Shown in pieces: positions 1-6,879 of a stretch of DNA of 8,912 nucleotides (position 1 is the stretch's first letter; each line of letters opens with the position of its first letter). The position numbers were made by a program, and so were the translations under genes. The DNA is from an uncultured Muribaculaceae bacterium (lineage in GTDB: Bacteria; Bacteroidota; Bacteroidia; Bacteroidales; Muribaculaceae): positions 54,639 to 63,550 of the forward strand of contig CAJTQH010000003.1 of assembly GCA_910578305.1 (NCBI GenBank), read 5' to 3'. The notes below the pieces were generated by a model. That model searched no databases. It saw only the letters and a list, made by a program, of their open reading frames with translations, and was not told where the DNA came from.

Positions 1-819
1 AGCTGTGTACATGGGGTTGGTTGACGACGCATAGTATTTCCAGGAAGCGTTCTGGTTGTTGTCTTCGATCACTCCACCATTGGCAGGATCGATAGCTTCC
101 TCGGCCATCTGCTTGGCCAGTGTGGGATTAGCATAGGCAATGCGTACAGCCAAACGGAGTTTCAGAGAGTTGGCGAAGCGAACCCAGTTCTGCAGGTTAC
201 CGGCATATACGGCATCGGCAGTAGGAATGATCTGCTCTGATGAATACTCGTTGATGTCGGTAATAGCCTGGTTGAGGTCGGCAAAGAATGCATTGTAGAC
301 TTCTTCCTGGCTGTCATAAGGAGTCATCATAACACCCTCGGCGCCGATCTGAGAGTAGGGGATCGGTCCGTAGCAGTCGGTGACGCGGAGCATGGTGGCG
401 ACCTTGATGATGTTGGCTACTGCCATAGGTGCATGCTGTCCGTTACGTTCGCAATAACCGCGGATAATGGCTATGTTTGAGTAGAGCGTAGGGATTATCT
501 TGGAGTCGGAAAGAAATACCGAAGTCCAGTTATTGGGGGCGTTGTAGCGGGAGAATGAGGTGAGGAAGTTCGCACCGTCGGCGAAATATCCACCCTGAGT
601 GCCGCCAAGCAGACAGTCGGTAAACTGGTTACAGTTCACGTCGGCAGGAACCACAGTACCGCATACGTTTGACATTGCTGACACCATGAGGTAACCGTCG
701 GCACCGAGGTCGGTGGGTTCGAAGGGGTTAGTGTTGATGTCGAGGTAGTCACCCGTACAAGCAGCGGCTGTCAAGGCAATAGCACCGCCTGCCATGAATT
801 TTAATATTTGATTTTTCAT
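1..819 (-). CDS. SusD/RagB-family outer-membrane lipoprotein, 3' part missing
   Basis: The reading frame is open from ATG at 819 to the window edge: 273 codons of a protein that is usually about 500 residues, so the C-terminal part lies outside. The N-terminus is a lipoprotein signal: a basic start (MKNQILKF), a hydrophobic stretch, and a lipobox-like LTAAAC with the lipidated Cys at residue 21. The mature start DYLDINTNPFEPTD (residues 24-37), DCYGPIPYSQI (148-158) and NWVRFANSLKLRLAVRI (211-227) are typical of the SusD-like RagB branch. By family knowledge it is a surface-exposed lid that captures substrate for its SusC partner. It starts 14 bp after the ancestral stop of the transporter gene (TAA at 836-834), so the two are almost certainly one operon. 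The substrate cannot be told from sequence. I chose the first Met because Met9 would remove the charged n-region of the signal. Confidence 0.95.
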   Translation of the reverse strand, partial: MKNQILKFMAGGAIALTAAACTGDYLDINTNPFEPTDLGADGYLMVSAMSNVCGTVVPADVNCNQFTDCLLGGTQGGYFADGANFLTSFSRYNAPNNWTSVFLSDSKIIPTLYSNIAIIRGYCERNGQHAPMAVANIIKVATMLRVTDCYGPIPYSQIGAEGVMMTPYDSQEEVYNAFFADLNQAITDINEYSSEQIIPTADAVYAGNLQNWVRFANSLKLRLAVRIAYANPTLAKQMAEEAIDPANGGVIEDNNQNASWKYYASSTNPMYTA

Positions 820-833
820 TGTAAGGGCGTGTT

Positions 834-896
834 TTAGAAGTTAAAGTTGACGTTGAAACCGAAGTTACGCAGAGAGGGCATCATGAAGTTGTCCAT
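834..896 (-). other. Out-of-frame C-terminal strand of the SusC-type transporter
   Basis: Read in the frame beginning at 896, this segment gives MDNFMMPSLRNFGFNVNFNF and then a TAA stop (836-834). That is the characteristic final beta-strand of SusC-family barrels, ending in Phe. The transporter frame enters from 3951 as GNFY and reads CAT at 897-895 instead of this ATG, so the frames differ by one base. A parsimonious explanation is loss of one AC from a TACACC (FYTMDNF...), which leaves the TACC seen at 900-897. An extra C or a 5-bp loss are other options. The corrected protein would be about 1039 residues. Whether this is a real mutation or a sequencing/assembly error cannot be decided here. 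Confidence 0.85.
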
Positions 897-3800
897 GGTA
901 GAAGTTTCCGGCAGAAGCAACTGCTTCGGGATCGAAAGGTGCCTTATTGTAGATCATCCAGAGATTACGGCCTACAAGTGATACTTTGATATCGCATACA
1001 CCGCCGAGCCATTTGCGAGGGATGAGGTAACCGATGGTTGCTTCCTGAAGACGTACGTTAGTAGCCGAGTAAGTGTAGTACTGAGGAACCATGTCACCGC
1101 CAGCGATTACAGAGTACCACTGTTCGGGATCGATCTGGTCGCCGCCGTTGATGCTTACGTAGCCGAGGTCGCGGGCTGCGCCTGAAGCTTCCGATACGCC
1201 CCAGTAGTCAAGCAGAGCTTGTGTGCGTGAGAATACAATACCGCCTAAACGGGCTGAGAGCATGAAGCTTGCCGAGAGATTTTTCCAACGGAAGCTGTTG
1301 TTCCATGCGAGGTTGCCTTTGGGGAGTACTGAGCCGAGTTTGATATATTCTTCTTTGGCCATTGCTCCGCCGGTAGAAACCGCACCGGTCTGGTCAACGT
1401 AGATGTTGCCGTTGGAGTCGCGCTGGAGGTCAATGGTCGAGTAGAGATCGCCCATTGTGCCGCCTTCGCGTAGAATGAAGTGTGCAGCACCAAGAGCATC
1501 GCCAACTTCAAGCTGATCAAGACCTTCGATGGGAGCACCGGTAATGGGGTTGATTGCTTTCGAACCGAGTTCTACGATCTTGTTGCGGTTGAATGAGTAA
1601 GTAAGGCCGGTATCCCAGGTGAAATCGCCCCAGGTGTGGTCGAAACGAAGGGCAAATTCCATACCCCAGTTACGTACGTTACCGGTCTGAATATAGATCT
1701 TTGACCATTCGCCGGTAGCGAGACCGGGGTTGAAGGTCTGGTTGTGTGTATCGGCCTGATACCATGTTGCGTCGAAGCTGAAGTCCTTGAGGAAACGGAA
1801 GTTCATACCTACTTCCCATGACTTGGTGCGTTCGGGTTCGAGGTTATACATGGGATACTGTGTTTTTACAGCCCATGTGTGGGTCTGGCTGTTGTATTCG
1901 TATCCGGGATTGGCAAGGAAGCGCTGGAATGCAGTACCTACGTCTGCCCAAGATGCACGTATTTTCCAGAATGAGAGGTATTCGGGGTTAACGTTCACAC
2001 CGGCATCTTCAAGAAGCTGGGTCATGAGAACAGAAAGACCTACAGAGGGATAGAAGAAGCTTGAGTTCTTTGAGCGGGGACCTGCGAGCTGAGAGGGCCA
2101 GTCGTTACGGCCGGTCAATGTCAGATAGTAGGTCTTGCGGTAGCCGAGATCGGCACTTGCGTATAGTGACTGAGTCTGTTCGCGCCAGCCATCCTGCATG
2201 ACAACTACTTGGTTGTAAGCAAGGTTCTGTACTGCGAAGAAGTTTGGCAGACCGGGAGAAATACCTGCGAATGAGCCTTTGCCGTCAGCGATTGCGCCAC
2301 GGGTGTCATTAGAGTAGAAGCGCATATCGGAGATAGAACCACCGAAGTTGGCCTGGAGATTCCAGTCTTCGCTAAGATCCTTCTGGAAGCTTGCGAGGAA
2401 GTCGGCATAGATCTGTTTTTCCTTATAGTTGGTCACAGCATAGTAGCCGTTGTCGCTAAGGCCTGTCATCTGGTTGTTGGTAGAGGCATAGCGTTTGTCT
2501 TCGTGGTTGGTGTAAGAGTTGTCAATGCGTACGCGACCGCTAAGAGTAAGGTAAGGGAGCACGCGATAAGAGAGCTGGGCACCCATCATGTAGCGATCTT
2601 TTGAGTTGGTGCGTACGTTGCGATAGTTGACCCAGTAGGGGTTCTGTGCTACGAGCTGGTAGTCACCGAGATCCCAGTTCTGTGTGGAAATCTGACGGTT
2701 GGGGTCGTAGGTTTCATACATGCGTACATAGTCCCAGTCGTTGCCGCGGGGGAAGAGGTATGCTCCTACCAATGGGTTCATGTATGTACCCTGGTTGATC
2801 ATGTTGCGGTCGGTCTGGTGGATGTAGCTTGCGTTGAGGTCAAGGGTCATCTTGTCGTCAAGGAAGCTGGTGGTGTTACGGATGCTGAAGTTGTAGCGAT
2901 CGTAACGGTCATTGGGCACAATGCCTTTTGAGTTGACTGATGCTACAGATGCATAAGTCTGGTTTTTGTCGTTTCCTGTAGAGAATGTAACTGAGTTGGT
3001 TGCTACAAAGCCTGTGCGGAGGTAGTCGTTTGCTACGTCGTAAGCATAAGAGTTGTAGGGAGTAAGGCGTGCACCCCAGCTTGAGGGCGATGTGGGATCA
3101 TAAACGCCTTTAGTTCCTGCACCGTAATTGTTCTGGAAGCGGGGAAGAATCCATGCGCGGTTCCATTCGAGGTTTGATCCTACGGTGATTTTGGTCTTGC
3201 CGGCCTGACCTTTCTTGGTGGTGATGACGATGGCGCCGTTGGCAGCGTCAGAACCATAAAGAGCGGCAGCAGCCGCACCGGTCAGCACTGACATAGATTC
3301 GATGTCATCGGGGTTGATATCAGCGATCGGTTCGGTGGCACCTGCAGATCCGAATGCTCCTGTGTCGCCGGACGAGCGCGCACCGCGCATAGGCATACCG
3401 TCGATCACATAAAGAGCGTTGGAGCTCTGCATGATAGATTTGGTACCACGCATCACAACCTTGGAGATACCGCCGGTACCGGAGGAAGATGCGTTGATGT
3501 TGACACCTGCTACTTTACCGGCGAGTGAGTTGATAAAGTTGGCGTCTTTGTTTGTTGTAAGGGCTTCGCCTTTCACCTGCTGCACATTGTAGGAGAGGGA
3601 CTTCTCCGAACGTTTGATGCCGAGAGCGGTGACCACGACTTCGTCGAGTGTGGTGGCGTCGGGCTGCATCACTACGTTGACGGGACCTTCACCTGTTACT
3701 GTAATTTGCTGAGGTGCGTAGCCGATGTAAGTAAACTTCAGCACGTCGCCTACGGCAGCTTTGACGGAGAATTCACCGTCAATGTTGGTGGACATACCTG

Positions 3801-3951
3801 TGGAGTTGCCGGTTACTATTACCGAAACACCAATCAGGGGTTCACCGTTGTTATCTGTCACTGTTCCGGTCACTGTGATAGGATTGGCTGCAAATGCCAA
3901 TACCGGGAACAGTAAGAGACAGAATAACAAGCTTGTTACCTTTGCCTTCAT
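865..3951 (-). CDS. SusC/RagA-family TonB-dependent transporter, frameshifted near the C-terminus
   Basis: This 1028-residue outer-membrane transporter imports nutrients with energy from TonB/ExbBD, with the downstream SusD-like protein as partner. A signal peptide covers residues 1-21 (cleavage near AFA-AN). A carboxypeptidase-D regulatory-like domain follows at about 26-96 (VTGTVTDNNGEPLIGVSV), then a TonB-box-like LDEVVVTAL at 102-110. The plug spans about 110-250 with the SusC signature LYGSDAANGAIVITTKKG (231-248), and the remainder is beta-barrel. The last ten residues (GQLHDALSA region) do not fit the family: after GNFY at 1015-1018 the expected end, ...MDNFMMPSLRNFGF..., lies in another frame at 896-834. 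The product as written therefore lacks the terminal barrel strand with its C-terminal Phe, which the BAM machinery normally recognises. The start at 3951 is supported by the signal peptide and an A-rich upstream stretch typical of Bacteroidetes. The substrate is unknown. Confidence 0.95.
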   Translation of the reverse strand: MKAKVTSLLFCLLLFPVLAFAANPITVTGTVTDNNGEPLIGVSVIVTGNSTGMSTNIDGEFSVKAAVGDVLKFTYIGYAPQQITVTGEGPVNVVMQPDATTLDEVVVTALGIKRSEKSLSYNVQQVKGEALTTNKDANFINSLAGKVAGVNINASSSGTGGISKVVMRGTKSIMQSSNALYVIDGMPMRGARSSGDTGAFGSAGATEPIADINPDDIESMSVLTGAAAAALYGSDAANGAIVITTKKGQAGKTKITVGSNLEWNRAWILPRFQNNYGAGTKGVYDPTSPSSWGARLTPYNSYAYDVANDYLRTGFVATNSVTFSTGNDKNQTYASVASVNSKGIVPNDRYDRYNFSIRNTTSFLDDKMTLDLNASYIHQTDRNMINQGTYMNPLVGAYLFPRGNDWDYVRMYETYDPNRQISTQNWDLGDYQLVAQNPYWVNYRNVRTNSKDRYMMGAQLSYRVLPYLTLSGRVRIDNSYTNHEDKRYASTNNQMTGLSDNGYYAVTNYKEKQIYADFLASFQKDLSEDWNLQANFGGSISDMRFYSNDTRGAIADGKGSFAGISPGLPNFFAVQNLAYNQVVVMQDGWREQTQSLYASADLGYRKTYYLTLTGRNDWPSQLAGPRSKNSSFFYPSVGLSVLMTQLLEDAGVNVNPEYLSFWKIRASWADVGTAFQRFLANPGYEYNSQTHTWAVKTQYPMYNLEPERTKSWEVGMNFRFLKDFSFDATWYQADTHNQTFNPGLATGEWSKIYIQTGNVRNWGMEFALRFDHTWGDFTWDTGLTYSFNRNKIVELGSKAINPITGAPIEGLDQLEVGDALGAAHFILREGGTMGDLYSTIDLQRDSNGNIYVDQTGAVSTGGAMAKEEYIKLGSVLPKGNLAWNNSFRWKNLSASFMLSARLGGIVFSRTQALLDYWGVSEASGAARDLGYVSINGGDQIDPEQWYSVIAGGDMVPQYYTYSATNVRLQEATIGYLIPRKWLGGVCDIKVSLVGRNLWMIYNKAPFDPEAVASAGNFYHGQLHDALSA

Positions 3952-4016
3952 AAATTTTGGTTTTGGTTAGTTAATAGATATAAGGGATTAATTAAAGTTG
4001 GCATACATTCGTTTGG

Positions 4017-4042
4017 GCATAGCGACGCGCTGCGTGCTATGC
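4017..4042 (-). promoter_or_regulatory. Strong hairpin in the leader of the susC-like gene
   Basis: GCATAGC (4017-4023) pairs with GCTATGC (4036-4042), and ACGC (4025-4028) pairs with GCGT (4032-4035). One bulged G (4024) and a 3-base loop remain, giving an 11-bp stem. It ends 65 bp before the transporter ATG. No T-tract follows on either strand, so a simple terminator is unlikely. A leader structure affecting translation or mRNA stability, or a protein-binding operator, would fit. Confidence 0.5.
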
Positions 4043-4158
4043 TCAATATACATGGAGATAGTAATGACAGTAAAATGCACTAAAAAGCGGTTTAATCTAC
4101 GGTTAACTAAGTTATAACTCCCGGTGTCTGCACGAGAACGGTGGGGTGTTGTTGTGTT

Positions 4159-4210
4159 CTACATAGCCCGGAAAGCCCTTTACGGCCTATCTCAGGCTAC
4201 GTATGTGTAG
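4159..4210 (-). promoter_or_regulatory. Possible structured 5' end of the transporter mRNA
   Basis: Several complementary arms are nested here. TAGCC (4164-4168) matches GGCTA (4195-4199). Inside them, CCGgAAAG (4168-4175) faces CTTTaCGG (4178-4185). An alternative hairpin GCCT (4185-4188)/AGGC (4194-4197) shares bases with both. Flanking CTACATA (4159-4165) and TATGTGTAG (4202-4210) can extend the outer stem imperfectly. If the promoter at 4213-4220 is correct, this lies at the very 5' end of the transcript. It matches no riboswitch consensus that I recognise. Confidence 0.3.
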
Positions 4211-4212
4211 TG

Positions 4213-4220
4213 CAAAATTA
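4213..4220 (-). promoter_or_regulatory. Candidate -7 element for the susC-susD operon
   Basis: On the minus strand this reads TAATTTTG, an exact match to the Bacteroidetes -7 consensus TAnnTTTG, and it is the only such match I found between the kinase stop and the transporter start. No good TTG/TTTG lies at the expected -33 spacing, so the promoter may need an activator or be a chance match. It predicts a start near 4207 and a leader of about 255 nt. Confidence 0.4.
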
Positions 4221-4315
4221 CAGATAAATTCACATAAAGAATTTGTCGTATTGTTAAATCAAGTTAATACAATCGTTAAGAATTGGCTTGTGGCGCAGAC
4301 ATGCGGTGTGATGGA

Positions 4316-4337
4316 TTTAAAACATGTTTTAAAACAT
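4316..4337. repeat. Nested AT-rich palindrome with two direct copies of TTTAAAACAT
   Basis: TTTAAAACATGTTTTAAA (4316-4333) is a perfect 18-bp palindrome and overlaps a second perfect palindrome, ATGTTTTAAAACAT (4324-4337). Equivalently, TTTAAAACAT occurs twice in direct orientation 12 bp apart (4316-4325 and 4328-4337). It lies about 100 bp upstream of the candidate susC promoter and 29 bp after the kinase stop. A regulator-binding site is one reading; a weak AU-only hairpin at the end of the kinase transcript is another. Confidence 0.55.
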
Positions 4338-4365
4338 ATTTTGACGGCATTAATCGGGCATTCCT

Positions 4366-6042
4366 CTAATATTTGAAGCTGCTTCCGCCGAGAAATTCGC
4401 GCAGTAGTGATGTGGATGGTATGAACTCTTCGGAGATGTGGGTGAAGTAGCTTAGAAATGTCTTCAGGCGTGCTGCCTCGGCGTATTCCACTACATCGTG
4501 TGGCACTTGTCTGAGCACTTCTTCGCCACGGTTTTTCATGACGCCGAGTTCAAAGAGTAGCGAGGAGTTGAACATTGCGTCGGCGTTTTCCTGATATGGG
4601 AATATCCATCGCTCTTCGCCGCGGCGCACACTCGGCCAGCGGCGTATGGTGGATTCAGGACTTACTCCGCGGTAGCGTGCGTCGCGAATGATGCGTCTCA
4701 GCAGGCGGTTGTCGGTGGTGGGTATCCAGTTGTGGTCGTCGATGGATATGGTGGTCAGGGCGGATACGTATACACGGTATTTCATGGATTCGTCCACACT
4801 TGCGGTCAGCTCCGGATTGAGTCCGTGTATGCCTTCGATGAGCAATATCGAGTTGGGCTTCAGTCGGATCCGGTTGCCGCGGTATTCGCGTGAGCCTGTG
4901 GCAAAGTTGTAGTAGGGTAGCTCCACTTCCTGGCCGTCGAGCAGCCGGTTGAGGTGGTTGTTGAACGTCGGGAGGTCGAGCGCATAGAGCGATTCGTAGT
5001 CATAATCGCCATTATCGTCGAGTGGGGTTTTATGACGATCAACGAAGTAGTCGTCGAGTGATATCATTTGAGGCTCAAGCAGATTGGTCATGAGCTGGAT
5101 GGCGAGTCGCTTGGTAAATGTGGTCTTGCCCGACGATGACGGTCCGGCTATCATCACTATCCGGGCCTGCCCATTGCGGTAACGGTGTGTTATTTCGTCG
5201 GCTATGGCGGCTATGCGGTTGTTGTGCAGCGCTTCGGCCACATTGATGAGCATGGGCGAGTTGCCTTCGGCTACAGCCTTGTTCAGTTCGCCTACATTGC
5301 TCACGCCTACTATGTGGTTGAATGCAAGGTGGTCGGTGAATGCGCGGTACATTTTTTCCTGCTCGACAGGTGTGTTCGGGGTTGTGGGGTCGCTCTCGGA
5401 GGGGCCGAGCAGCAGCAACCCTTCTTTATATGGTATGAGGTCGAATGTGGTGAGTTGTCCCGTAGATGGGGCGAGAGCTCCATAATAGCTGTCGCATAGT
5501 CCGTCGAGTCTGTAATATACAGTATAGAGGTCGTGGAGCGATTCGAGTAGTTTTACTTTGTCGTGCAGTCCTTGGTTTCGGAATATGTCTGCCACGTCGG
5601 AGGTCCGCTGTTCCATGCGCTCAAACGGGATGTCGCGTTGGGCCAGCGACTGCATGTGGGCTTTGAGGCGCGAGCAGAGCTGTTGCATGTCGGTCGTTGG
5701 CTGCGGGGTGAGAATGCGGCAGTAGTAGCCGCGCGACAGGGAGTGCTCGATGCTCAGTGTGGCTCCGGGGAGGCATCGGTCGACGGCGTGATACAGCATC
5801 ATGCACAACGAGCGTATGTAGGTGCGTGAACCGGATGGTGATGTGACCGGCATGAACTCTACTGTTTTCGGTGCGTAGATAGGATAGTGAAGATCTTCGG
5901 CTTTGTTGTTTACACGCGCGTTTATAGGGGTGAACTCTATCAGGTGCTTCACTTTGGAGTAGAGGTCGAGCAGGGTGTCGCCTCCATCCACATTTATATA
6001 TTGTGATGTGTTCTGGCAGTAGACCGCTATGCGTTTATTCAT
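4366..6042 (-). CDS. Nucleoside (uridine-type) kinase with N-terminal TGS/ThrRS-like domains
   Basis: This 558-residue protein should phosphorylate a nucleoside, probably uridine or cytidine, with a nucleotide donor in the cytoplasm (pyrimidine salvage). The kinase domain occupies about 290-535: Walker A GPSSSGKTT (300-308), SLDDYFVDR (328-336), LPYYNFATGSR (375-385), IEGIHGL (402-408) and the arginine-rich lid RLLRRIIRDARYRG (446-459). Residues 1-65 look like a TGS domain (ubiquitin-like fold, as in threonyl-tRNA synthetase). About 70-250 resemble the ThrRS second additional (editing) domain: YHAVDRCLPGATLSIEHSL (84-102) follows the pattern of the ThrRS HxxxH helix, and GLCDSYYGALAPSTG (181-195) follows its CxGxH loop. 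The histidines appear absent. ATG at 6042 overlaps the glycosyltransferase stop in ATGAATAA, which supports this start and suggests translational coupling. The architecture is recurrent in Bacteroidetes; the true substrate is inferred. Confidence 0.9.
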   Translation of the reverse strand: MNKRIAVYCQNTSQYINVDGGDTLLDLYSKVKHLIEFTPINARVNNKAEDLHYPIYAPKTVEFMPVTSPSGSRTYIRSLCMMLYHAVDRCLPGATLSIEHSLSRGYYCRILTPQPTTDMQQLCSRLKAHMQSLAQRDIPFERMEQRTSDVADIFRNQGLHDKVKLLESLHDLYTVYYRLDGLCDSYYGALAPSTGQLTTFDLIPYKEGLLLLGPSESDPTTPNTPVEQEKMYRAFTDHLAFNHIVGVSNVGELNKAVAEGNSPMLINVAEALHNNRIAAIADEITHRYRNGQARIVMIAGPSSSGKTTFTKRLAIQLMTNLLEPQMISLDDYFVDRHKTPLDDNGDYDYESLYALDLPTFNNHLNRLLDGQEVELPYYNFATGSREYRGNRIRLKPNSILLIEGIHGLNPELTASVDESMKYRVYVSALTTISIDDHNWIPTTDNRLLRRIIRDARYRGVSPESTIRRWPSVRRGEERWIFPYQENADAMFNSSLLFELGVMKNRGEEVLRQVPHDVVEYAEAARLKTFLSYFTHISEEFIPSTSLLREFLGGSSFKY

Positions 6043-6817
6043 GTTGAGAGGTATGGCAGGAGTTTTGTTTCTGTATGGTGCGTGCCTTGGCGAAGGCGTG
6101 TTTGGTGGCTTTGTAGTGGTGGTGGCTTATGGCCAGCCCCACGTGACCGTCGAGGAAGCCGGCACTTCCTATGTACATCGACAGGAACGCTTTCACTGCT
6201 TTTATTTTCGGAGTGACAGGCGATATGGTGCTGTCGTCGGTAGCAAGTACGTTGGCTTTTATTTCGGCGAGCTGTAGCTGTTTTACGGTGTATTCCTCTA
6301 CGGTGTCGCACCTGTAGTGGAGCAGATCGCCACTCAGTCGCTGCGGGCGTACCGAGTCGCGGAATATGACGCGTTCGTGCACGTCGCGAAGGTTCCAGTT
6401 GGCATATCGTTTGTCGAAAAGGCGTATCTGCAGATCGGGATACCATCCGCAGTGTTTCACCGCATATCCGCAGAAGAAGTTCTGGCGAGACACCGCATAG
6501 ACGCGATGTTCGATCTTTTCGCTTTTCAGCGTCATCAAGCTCTGGCGCAGTGCCGGCGACAGGACTTCGTCGGCATCCACCGCCAATACGTAGCTGTGTG
6601 TGGTGAGCGATGTGGCATACTGGCGTTGGGCTCCGAATCCGGCGAGCCGTCGTTGGGATATCTTGCAGCCGTATCGTCGGCAGATATCGATGGTGTTGTC
6701 GGTCGAGTATGAGTCCACTACAATTATCTCGTCGGCTATGTCGCGCAACGATTGCAGGCACGCTTCTATGCGGCGACCTTCATTGTAGGTGAGTATTGTT
6801 GCCGAAATTTTGTTCAT
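6035..6817 (-). CDS. Family 2 glycosyltransferase, WaaE/KdtX type
   Basis: This 260-residue GT-A enzyme is predicted to transfer a sugar from a nucleotide-sugar to a lipopolysaccharide core or other envelope glycan on the cytoplasmic face of the inner membrane. Motifs in order: ATILTYNEGRRIEACLQSL (6-24), DEIIVVDSYSTDNT (29-42), LAVDADEV (78-85) with the metal-binding DAD, GWYPDLQIRLFDKR (124-137), and the C-terminal FLDGHVGLAI (221-230) seen in this subfamily. The frame stays open upstream to 7240, but that part is antisense-frame read-through of alkD with no family resemblance. The ATG at 6817 fits, because the conserved fold starts at once and a good promoter sits 22 bp upstream. It overlaps the nucleoside kinase gene by 8 bp. 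The acceptor and sugar are unknown. Confidence 0.9.
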   Translation of the reverse strand: MNKISATILTYNEGRRIEACLQSLRDIADEIIVVDSYSTDNTIDICRRYGCKISQRRLAGFGAQRQYATSLTTHSYVLAVDADEVLSPALRQSLMTLKSEKIEHRVYAVSRQNFFCGYAVKHCGWYPDLQIRLFDKRYANWNLRDVHERVIFRDSVRPQRLSGDLLHYRCDTVEEYTVKQLQLAEIKANVLATDDSTISPVTPKIKAVKAFLSMYIGSAGFLDGHVGLAISHHHYKATKHAFAKARTIQKQNSCHTSQHE

Positions 6818-6839
6818 GGCCTTGTGATGTCTGTGACGG

Positions 6840-6870
6840 CAAAGATAATATCTTTGGCGGGTTGGCCAAA
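6840..6870 (-). promoter_or_regulatory. Promoter for the glycosyltransferase-nucleoside kinase pair
   Basis: On the minus strand TTTG (6870-6867) is followed after exactly 19 bases by TATCTTTG (6847-6840), matching both Bacteroidetes consensus elements and their spacing. Transcription would start near 6834, giving a leader of about 17 nt. It lies in the 62-bp gap after the alkD stop, so the downstream two genes can be expressed independently of alkD. Confidence 0.75.
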
Positions 6871-6879
6871 ATATTTTTT

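Larger units (their letters stand above)
3952..4365. other. 414-bp gene-free region between transporter and kinase genes
   Basis: No credible protein-coding frame or tRNA is visible. The region is AT-rich compared with its neighbours. It lies upstream of the susC-like gene and downstream of the nucleoside kinase gene, both on the minus strand. It holds a candidate -7 promoter element (4213-4220), two inverted-repeat structures (4017-4042 and 4159-4210) and a nested palindrome (4316-4337). No convincing intrinsic terminator with a GC-rich stem and T-tract follows the kinase gene. Confidence 0.8.

Noticed and set aside
4185..4198. CTGAGA, as in the TPP riboswitch core
   Set aside because: The accompanying conserved ACCTGAT and other THI-element segments are absent, and the downstream gene is a SusC-type transporter rather than a thiamine gene.
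4320..4365. Intrinsic terminator after the nucleoside kinase
   Set aside because: The only hairpin there is all A-T and is not followed by a clear T-tract on the minus strand, so I do not call it a terminator.
5185..5499. Plus-strand open frames opposite the nucleoside kinase
   Set aside because: They are antisense shadows of a well-supported gene with continuous family motifs on the minus strand.
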